Assembly (NCBI GenBank): GCA_013911195.1
Contig: JACETS010000073.1
Coordinates: 1 to 11,475, forward strand
Length of the DNA: 11,475 nucleotides
Direction of reading: 5' to 3'
Source: Verrucomicrobiales bacterium
GTDB lineage: Bacteria > Verrucomicrobiota > Verrucomicrobiia > Verrucomicrobiales > DEV007
Part shown: piece by piece, positions 6,900-11,475 of the stretch
How positions within the stretch are numbered: position 1 is the stretch's first letter
Layout of the letters: each line of letters starts with the position of its first letter
Translations under genes and position numbers: made by a program
The notes under the pieces: generated by a model
Told to the model about the DNA's origin: nothing
What the model saw: the letters and a program-made list of their open reading frames with translations, nothing else
Databases searched by the model: none

Positions 6900-8393
6900 T
6901 TATAAATGTCCGGCGTCACTTAAATCACGAGTTAGCCTGATTTGTTTATCGAGTAACTCTTTATAAATGGAAACATTTTCTTGAATTGGATCACATCGAT
7001 TTGATTCATCAAGTTTAACAAATTTGGAACATAAATCTTCATAATTGTTAACACCTGAATACATGCAACAATGCATCGCCTGAATAGCTGCCCCAAGGCT
7101 TGCACCTTCAGATGTAGCAAGAGGTACGACCGGAGTATTAAAAACATCAGCTGCAATTTGTCTCCATATTAAACTTTTACTTCCTCCCCCTGTTGCACGA
7201 ATCTCTGATGGATTAACCCCCATTTCACTAAACTTATTAAGACCATAAGCAAGCCCCATAGTAGCTCCTTCCATAGCAGAACGGGCTAATTTCGCTGGGT
7301 CCATATTATCGCATGTCAGCCCATGAATAACTCCCTTTCCATTTGGCAAATTAGGTGTTCTTTCACCATTAAGATAAGGAAGAAACGATAACCCATCAGC
7401 TCCAGGCTGAACCCGAGTAACAGCACCCTCTAGATCTTCAAGGCTTAGAGAAAAGAGCTCTCTAATTTTTTCAGTTACTACAGTTACATTCATAGTACAA
7501 ACAAGCGGCAACCATTTATCAGTACTATCACAAAATGCAGCAACTTCTCCACCCTCATCAATTGCTGGAACATCACTAACACCATAAAGTGTTCCAGACG
7601 TTCCAAAACTCGCCGTGATTGTGCCGGATTTCACATTACCTGTTCCGATTGCACCCATCATATTATCCCCTCCTCCTGCACTAACAATTACACCATCAGG
7701 AAGACCAAATTCTTTTAAAATTTCAGGTCTAGCCTCACCATGCACATTCATCGATGATTGAATTTCAGGAATCTTATCAATCATTGAGGGATCAACAAAA
7801 TCAATTAAATCCTTACACCAATCTCTTGTTCTAACATTTAACAATCCAGTCCCAGAAGCATCACCGTACTCCATTCTTTTAATACCAGTGAGATAAAAAT
7901 TAATATAGTCATGAGGCAAAAGAATCGTACGAATCTTTTTGTAATTATCGGGTTCATTTTGTTTAATCCATAAAACTTTAGGCACCGTGTATCCTGGAAG
8001 AATATTATTGCCAGCAATTTTAATTAACCCTGATACACCGCCAAACTCATCAGAAAAATCCTGACACTGTTTTATTGTTGAAGTATCACACCACAATTTA
8101 GCAGGACGAATTACCTCATCAGATTCATCTAAAACCACCAATCCATGCTGCTGGCCACTAACTCCAATTCCTGCGATTTTGGATCTTAATTCGCCTAAAT
8201 CATCCACACACCTAGCAATGACGCTTTTCGTCGCATTTATCCATTCCTGAGGATGTTGCTCCATATGACCATTAGGCAATCCACTAATAAGATCATATGA
8301 CTCTTGAGCGGAAGTTAAAATTTCACCCGTTTCAGAATCTAAGGCTATGGCCTTTGTACTTTGAGTTCCGCTATCTATTCCTATAAAAATCAT
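6900..8393 (-). CDS. xylB: Xylulokinase (FGGY carbohydrate kinase)
   Basis: The enzyme phosphorylates D-xylulose with ATP to xylulose 5-phosphate, feeding the pentose phosphate pathway. Its 497 residues are full length for FGGY kinases. It shows the N-terminal phosphate loop GIDSGTQSTK (5-14), SGQQHG (79-84) at the sugar site, RPAKLWCDTST (96-106), and the catalytic Asp243 in AGGGDNMMGAIG (239-250), equivalent to Asp233 of E. coli XylB. FGTSGTLYG (263-271) and the C-terminal ATP site TGGGSKSLIWRQIAAD (401-416) follow. The assignment to xylulokinase rather than another FGGY kinase rests on the GQQHG and GGGDN contexts and is likely but not proven. No xylA, transporter or regulator gene is in the window. 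It is the first gene of a five-gene minus-strand block; its start ATG faces the plus-strand toxin-antitoxin module across a 117-bp gap. No Shine-Dalgarno sequence precedes it. Confidence 0.9.
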   Translation of the reverse strand: MIFIGIDSGTQSTKAIALDSETGEILTSAQESYDLISGLPNGHMEQHPQEWINATKSVIARCVDDLGELRSKIAGIGVSGQQHGLVVLDESDEVIRPAKLWCDTSTIKQCQDFSDEFGGVSGLIKIAGNNILPGYTVPKVLWIKQNEPDNYKKIRTILLPHDYINFYLTGIKRMEYGDASGTGLLNVRTRDWCKDLIDFVDPSMIDKIPEIQSSMNVHGEARPEILKEFGLPDGVIVSAGGGDNMMGAIGTGNVKSGTITASFGTSGTLYGVSDVPAIDEGGEVAAFCDSTDKWLPLVCTMNVTVVTEKIRELFSLSLEDLEGAVTRVQPGADGLSFLPYLNGERTPNLPNGKGVIHGLTCDNMDPAKLARSAMEGATMGLAYGLNKFSEMGVNPSEIRATGGGSKSLIWRQIAADVFNTPVVPLATSEGASLGAAIQAMHCCMYSGVNNYEDLCSKFVKLDESNRCDPIQENVSIYKELLDKQIRLTRDLSDAGHL

Positions 8394-8431
8394 TGTATTT
8401 TTTGGCTAATTCGTTATTTGGTAAATACCAT

Positions 8432-8446
8432 GCAAGTCGAACTTGC
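8432..8446. promoter_or_regulatory. Perfect palindrome upstream of xylB, candidate operator
   Basis: The arms GCAAGT and ACTTGC are perfect inverted repeats around a CGA spacer. The site is 39-53 bp upstream of the xylB start in the divergent gap, a suitable place for a repressor or activator site over the xylB promoter. A three-base loop also allows a small hairpin in the xylB leader. I could not assign -35/-10 boxes with confidence. The role is inference. Confidence 0.35.
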
Positions 8447-8481
8447 TCATTTAAAGAAATTTAATATCCTATTGTTAACTT

Positions 8482-8500
8482 TTACACGATTCTGGTGTAA
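8482..8500. promoter_or_regulatory. Inverted repeat upstream of the toxin-antitoxin genes, candidate autoregulatory operator
   Basis: The arms TTACAC and GTGTAA are perfect inverted repeats separated by 7 bp (GATTCTG). The site ends 10 bp before the toxin ATG at 8511. Known BrnTA and other ribbon-helix-helix antitoxins repress their own promoter by binding inverted repeats at this place. A weak -35-like TTGTTA (8472-8477) stands upstream. No good -10 could be fixed; TGTAAG at 8496-8501 would put the transcript start almost at the ATG. Confidence 0.4.
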
Positions 8501-8510
8501 GTAAAGAATC

Positions 8511-8789
8511 ATGGAGTTTGACTGGCAAGAACCGAGTTTTGAAACAACTGATGTATCTTCTAAAGAGATTGAAGAATCTTTTGAGGATCCATTCGCATTA
8601 AGGTTACTGCCAGATGGAGAATATGCAGAAATAAACAATCGTTTCTTTTGTCTGGGATCATCTGTAGGCAATAGATTACTTTTTAGCCTTTTCTGGACCG
8701 ATGGAAAAAAATATAGAGTTCTTGCTTCAAGGGATATGACTGATGAAGAAAGAAACTTTTACGAAAGACAGAAAGCCCAAGTAATCTAA
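8511..8789 (+). CDS. BrnT-like (DUF497) toxin of a type II toxin-antitoxin pair, divergent
   Basis: This 92-residue protein resembles BrnT/DUF497 toxins, RelE-fold ribonucleases that inhibit translation. Family-like features are the start EFDW (2-5), the FEDP stretch (24-27), RFFCLGSS (44-51), RLLFSLFW (55-62), and the ending YRVLASRDMTDEERNFYER (68-86), which is the clearest family signature. The segment that normally carries a Lys-His-Gly motif near residues 10-20 is shortened and has no His. Activity could therefore be altered or lost. The identification is by pattern only. The antitoxin-like gene follows after 4 bp, in the toxin-first order known for BrnTA. The gene is on the opposite strand from both flanking operons. 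There is no Shine-Dalgarno sequence before the ATG. A divergent non-toxic DUF497-like protein is the main alternative. Confidence 0.65.
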   Translation: MEFDWQEPSFETTDVSSKEIEESFEDPFALRLLPDGEYAEINNRFFCLGSSVGNRLLFSLFWTDGKKYRVLASRDMTDEERNFYERQKAQVI

Positions 8790-8793
8790 CATC

Positions 8794-9066
8794 ATGGAAA
8801 CAATAAATGACTGGAAAGAGATCCCCTTACTAGAGGAAGAAATCGATGAGGCCAACTATTGGCTAACGCATCAACTTTCACCAAAATTGATGAATTCATC
8901 AATACATCAACCTGATTCGAGGGAATCAACAACAATCACCCTAAGATTTGATCCAAGAATGCTTGCAAGAATAAAACGCATAGCTCGATCTCGCTTCTTA
9001 AACTATCAAAGCATGATGAAACAATGGTTGAGTGAAAGGTTAGAGGAAGAAATTAAAAAATCCTAG
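8794..9066 (+). CDS. BrnA/CopG-like ribbon-helix-helix antitoxin
   Basis: This 90-residue protein has an acidic N-terminal part (LLEEEIDEANYW, 12-23), where antitoxins of this class contact the toxin, and a C-terminal ribbon-helix-helix domain (about 46-85). In that domain ITLRFDPRMLARIKRIARS (48-66) gives the beta strand and first helix, and NYQSMMKQWLSERLEEE (70-86) the second helix. The pattern fits the CopG/BrnA antitoxin families: a DNA-binding dimer that neutralises the toxin and represses the operon. It begins 4 bp after the toxin stop, so translation is probably coupled. Its TAG stop lies in a CTAG palindrome shared with the stop of the convergent moxR gene (4-bp overlap). The likely operator is the inverted repeat at 8482-8500. 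Antitoxin function is inferred from the fold pattern and gene order. Confidence 0.7.
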   Translation: METINDWKEIPLLEEEIDEANYWLTHQLSPKLMNSSIHQPDSRESTTITLRFDPRMLARIKRIARSRFLNYQSMMKQWLSERLEEEIKKS

Positions 9067-9989
9067 GGAACATTAACTTCAGATAAAATCTCCTCGACCA
9101 TATCTTTTCCTGAAAGCACACCAGAATCTAAACTCTCGTTGGATGCTATACGATGTGACAACACAGGGCCACAAATACTTTTAACATTATCTGGGTATAC
9201 AGCTTCGTTTCCTTCAATCCAAGCAACTGCTTGAGATGCTCTCATTAATGAAATAGCCGCCCTAGAGCTAACTGCATGCAGCATTCCTTTTTTTCTCCTA
9301 GCAGATTCACATATATCTGTAATATAGCTACATATCTTCTCACTCACAAAAGTGGATCTAACTTGAGATTGAAAATCTAAAACTTCTTCCAGCTCAAGAA
9401 TCGGACCAGAATCTGCCGTAGAAATTTTATCATTTGCGTGCAACATGAGTATTTTTGTTTGAATTTCGGGTTCTGGAATAGTCATTGAAATCGAAATCAT
9501 AAATCGATCAAGTTGAGGCTCAGGAAGCGCAAAAGTGCCAGTGGAATGAACGTTATTTTGGGTCGCAATTACCATGAAAGGTAATGATAATTTTTCCGTC
9601 TTACCATCAATTGAAACTTGCCTTTCATTCATGCACTCTAATAATGCACTCTGAATCCTGGGACTAGTTCTATTTATTTCATCTGCTAGTAGAATATTAC
9701 TAAAAACTGGCCCCCTAATAAATTCGAACTCCTCCTTACCTTGATGATAAATAGAATATCCCAAGAGATCCGTAGGTAATATATCTGGAGTGAATTGTAC
9801 CCTACTAAATTGACCATTAATTGATTTCGCAAGTGTCTCCGCAAGAGTAGTTTTCCCGATACCGGGAGCACCTTGAATCAATATGTGTCCATCTGAAAGC
9901 AAGCCCACTATCATCAAAAATGCTGACTCTTCAGATCCAACAACATTATCTGTTAATCTTTTGCGAACAGAATCTAATCCAGATGACAT
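9063..9989 (-). CDS. MoxR family AAA+ ATPase
   Basis: The 308-residue protein has the MoxR layout. Walker A is GAPGIGKT (40-47), followed by RVQFTPDILPTDLLG (63-77), a MoxR hallmark, and Walker B LLADEINR (100-107). Next come ALLECMNERQVS (115-126), sensor 1 IATQN (141-145), LPEPQLDRF (155-163), and the sensor 2 region AVSSRAAISLMRA (239-251), where most members read G-A-S-x-R. MoxR ATPases act as chaperones that assemble or activate partner complexes, commonly with von Willebrand A or DUF58 proteins and often at the envelope. Neither partner type is present in the window. The gene lies 23 bp after the NPCBM gene and is probably co-transcribed with it. Its TAG stop overlaps the antitoxin stop in the opposite direction. 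No Shine-Dalgarno sequence is seen before the ATG at 9989. Confidence 0.9.
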   Translation of the reverse strand: MSSGLDSVRKRLTDNVVGSEESAFLMIVGLLSDGHILIQGAPGIGKTTLAETLAKSINGQFSRVQFTPDILPTDLLGYSIYHQGKEEFEFIRGPVFSNILLADEINRTSPRIQSALLECMNERQVSIDGKTEKLSLPFMVIATQNNVHSTGTFALPEPQLDRFMISISMTIPEPEIQTKILMLHANDKISTADSGPILELEEVLDFQSQVRSTFVSEKICSYITDICESARRKKGMLHAVSSRAAISLMRASQAVAWIEGNEAVYPDNVKSICGPVLSHRIASNESLDSGVLSGKDMVEEILSEVNVP

Positions 9990-10012
9990 TTTGAAAAATT
10001 AAAAAGTTAACA

Positions 10013-11197
10013 CTATTTCAAACTTTGAAGAAAACAAGCATCAGCCCAATCAGCATGATCTGCAATGTCTAAATCATTACCGGGATCAACCTCTAGAGTA
10101 ACGCTGTTATAGCCAGTAATATCTACTTTTATTAACTTAGCAGGATCTCCTCCCTTAACCCTAACCCTAAACAACTCATCTTGGTCCGCCCTTACAACAA
10201 ATTCACAATCGCCACGTCCTAGAGCGTCATCATCAATACCTATTTCTGCAAGGAATAGATCATAAGGCCCTTCGTTAGAAAATTCGAGCTGCATTCCAGA
10301 AGAGAATCCTAGTCCCTTATCGTATACTTGGTCACCAATTTTAATAGGCAGCCCAGTCACGGTTCTATCTTTTTGATAATCTCTTTTCAACGCCACAATT
10401 GGGTTAACCTTGGAAGAAATCGGCTCTAAATCGGATAGATAAGCTAGTCGAGGGGATCGAAGAGTAATTCTTTTAACATTTTCCCGAGGAATACTTAATT
10501 TGATATTATCAATTAGGCTTAAACTAATCACATTATTAATTAAATGATTAATACTTGCCCTTATTCTAGTTCCACCTTTTATGGACAAAACGCAGGACGG
10601 CCGCTCATCCTCTTTCAGCAAAGGTGAGGCTAGAACAACGCCATATGCTCGATTAACAGGGATCGTTTGTAATTTATCATCTCTATCAAAAACCAAAGCA
10701 TCGTTGTCAAACTCCTCTATTAACCCTTCAACCTCCTTTAACTCAGCCCCTCCACTAATAAAAATTGTATCTAACTCTCTTGTTTCTGTCCAATCTAAGA
10801 GAGCTTTCTGAAAGCGTGAACCCCTACGAAGTTGTCCAAATCTTAGAGCTCTAACTGAGTCTATCGGAACTTTTATTTCACCCAACTCATTAACAGATAA
10901 AATAAATTCTTCTTCAAAAAGAATAATTTTGGATACCGCAAGTTCACTACCACATATTAAAACAACTTTACCAATAGAGTCATCTCCTTCTTTAACACCA
11001 TCATTGAAAAATATAGTTCTGAGACCATCGAGCGGTATTATTTTTTCATCTAAAGAAACCTCCCCCTTTGTACTAATACTTTTTATATTGCCATCAATTA
11101 ATTCTCCCTCGAGCGTCACAATACGAGATTGAGCATCCAAGTACAGGGAAAGGATTAAGTTTAGCAAAACAAATAAAGAAATAGAGGGCGCGTTCAT
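10013..11197 (-). CDS. Secreted beta-repeat protein with C-terminal NPCBM carbohydrate-binding module
   Basis: The 394-residue protein starts with a hydrophobic signal-like segment (about residues 5-22), although its N-terminus lacks the usual Lys/Arg. Cleavage near Asp-Ala-Gln-Ser (21-24) is likely, so export to the periplasm or outside is inferred. Residues 26-248 hold about four degenerate beta-rich units of 40-50 residues (26-64, 77-120, 142-190, 201-248). Each has a Gly/Asp turn, a hydrophobic strand and an ending like IPLDGLRTIFF or VPIDSVRALRF. Residues 252-393 match an NPCBM/NEW2 domain: DRTVTG (277-282), VYDKGLGFSS (291-300), AEIGIDDDALGRGDCEF (317-333) and a final WADACF (384-389). 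NPCBM modules are thought to bind glycans. No catalytic domain is visible. The gene stands between the Gln/Gly-rich gene (50-bp gap) and moxR (23-bp gap), suggesting a shared envelope role. The start ATG has no Shine-Dalgarno sequence. Confidence 0.8.
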   Translation of the reverse strand: MNAPSISLFVLLNLILSLYLDAQSRIVTLEGELIDGNIKSISTKGEVSLDEKIIPLDGLRTIFFNDGVKEGDDSIGKVVLICGSELAVSKIILFEEEFILSVNELGEIKVPIDSVRALRFGQLRRGSRFQKALLDWTETRELDTIFISGGAELKEVEGLIEEFDNDALVFDRDDKLQTIPVNRAYGVVLASPLLKEDERPSCVLSIKGGTRIRASINHLINNVISLSLIDNIKLSIPRENVKRITLRSPRLAYLSDLEPISSKVNPIVALKRDYQKDRTVTGLPIKIGDQVYDKGLGFSSGMQLEFSNEGPYDLFLAEIGIDDDALGRGDCEFVVRADQDELFRVRVKGGDPAKLIKVDITGYNSVTLEVDPGNDLDIADHADWADACFLQSLK

Positions 11198-11212
11198 TAT
11201 TATTACTTATAA

Positions 11213-11229
11213 ACGTTCAATACGTTCAA
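11213..11229. repeat. Short tandem direct repeat in the gap before the NPCBM gene
   Basis: ACGTTCAA occurs twice, separated by one T (minus strand: TTGAACGT, A, TTGAACGT). It lies 15 bp upstream of the NPCBM gene start, between that gene and the Gln/Gly-rich gene. The nearby TATAAG on the minus strand could be a -10 box and one repeat a factor site, but spacing to a -35 is poor. Chance is possible at this length. Confidence 0.3.
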
Positions 11230-11247
11230 CTAATCACCCTGAAATTT

Positions 11248-11475
11248 TCACTTCTTATTACCACCTTGCACTGAACGATAATACTGTTCCACAAGCATTT
11301 TGTATCGAGCAGGGTATTTTGACTTCAAAGCTCCAAGAGCATCAGCGCCCCTATCTCTTTTTCTTAAATCGTCCCAAGCACTTTCTGCTGCACCTCTTAC
11401 TCTACGAACAACGCGAGGAGGATTTTGCGCGCCAGGGTTTCCTTGTTGGGAATTATTCTGACCATTACCCTGGCC
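11248..11475 (-). CDS. C-terminal end of an unidentified Gln/Gly/Asn-rich protein, runs off the right edge
   Basis: The frame is open from the right edge to a TGA at 11248-11250, giving the last 75 residues. The first 20 visible residues are a low-complexity Gly/Gln/Asn/Pro linker. They are followed by a basic segment (RVVRRVRG, 21-28), a charged helix (AAESAWDDLRKRDRG, 29-43), and a compact end KYPARYKMLVEQYYRSV (53-69). Endings of the form P-x-x-Y-x-x-L-V-E-x-Y-Y occur, to my recollection, in large envelope-associated proteins encoded in MoxR/DUF58 clusters of Planctomycetes and Verrucomicrobia. That makes the neighbourhood consistent, but the protein itself is not identified. It is the most upstream visible gene of the probable operon with the NPCBM and moxR genes. 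Confidence 0.7.
   Translation of the reverse strand, partial: GQGNGQNNSQQGNPGAQNPPRVVRRVRGAAESAWDDLRKRDRGADALGALKSKYPARYKMLVEQYYRSVQGGNKK

Noticed and set aside
6932..7156. Second minus-strand frame inside xylB
   Set aside because: It lies wholly within the conserved C-terminal region of xylulokinase in another frame and has no recognisable motif.
8447..8671. Minus-strand open frame of 74 codons antisense to the toxin gene
   Set aside because: No protein-like features, and it spans both the gap and the toxin gene; it is a shadow of the coding strand.
1..11475. CRISPR array, tRNA, rRNA or insertion sequence
   Set aside because: No regularly spaced repeats, cloverleaf-like sequence, transposase frame or terminal inverted repeats were seen on reading.

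Overview
The window is AT-rich (roughly 35-40 % G+C by eye), densely coded, and carries ordinary bacterial chromosomal genes with short gaps. Taxonomy is inference. A secreted protein with an NPCBM carbohydrate-binding module beside a MoxR ATPase, a polyprenyl glycosylphosphotransferase, and the near absence of Shine-Dalgarno sequences all suggest a low-GC, probably marine or aquatic member of the Planctomycetes-Verrucomicrobia group. No rRNA, tRNA, CRISPR array, insertion sequence or prophage gene was seen.

Left part (1-1521): the N-terminal part of an exopolysaccharide-type polyprenyl glycosylphosphotransferase reads leftward off the edge. It is divergent from a type I 3-dehydroquinate dehydratase (aroD). 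The aroD stop codon overlaps the stop of the next, oppositely oriented gene.

Central block (1518-8393, minus strand): five closely spaced genes look like one operon, transcribed in the order xylulokinase (xylB), DUF374 acyltransferase, folD, a USP-DUF389 membrane protein, and a DinG-type Fe-S helicase. Gaps are 3, 31, 29 and 27 bp. The functions (sugar kinase, lipid acylation, one-carbon metabolism, stress/membrane protein, DNA repair helicase) do not form one obvious pathway.

Island on the plus strand (8511-9066): a two-gene module divergent from xylB resembles a BrnT/BrnA type II toxin-antitoxin pair, toxin first. A small inverted repeat just upstream of the toxin start could be its operator. 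A second palindrome lies nearer to xylB.

Right part (9063-11475, minus strand): a probable operon runs from a truncated Gln/Gly/Asn-rich protein through a secreted beta-repeat plus NPCBM protein to a MoxR AAA+ ATPase. The ATPase converges on, and overlaps by 4 bp, the antitoxin gene.

The most interesting points are the divergent toxin-antitoxin module with its candidate operator, the multi-domain NPCBM protein in a MoxR operon, the double-USP-DUF389 fusion, and two convergent gene pairs whose stop codons interlock in 4-bp palindromes.
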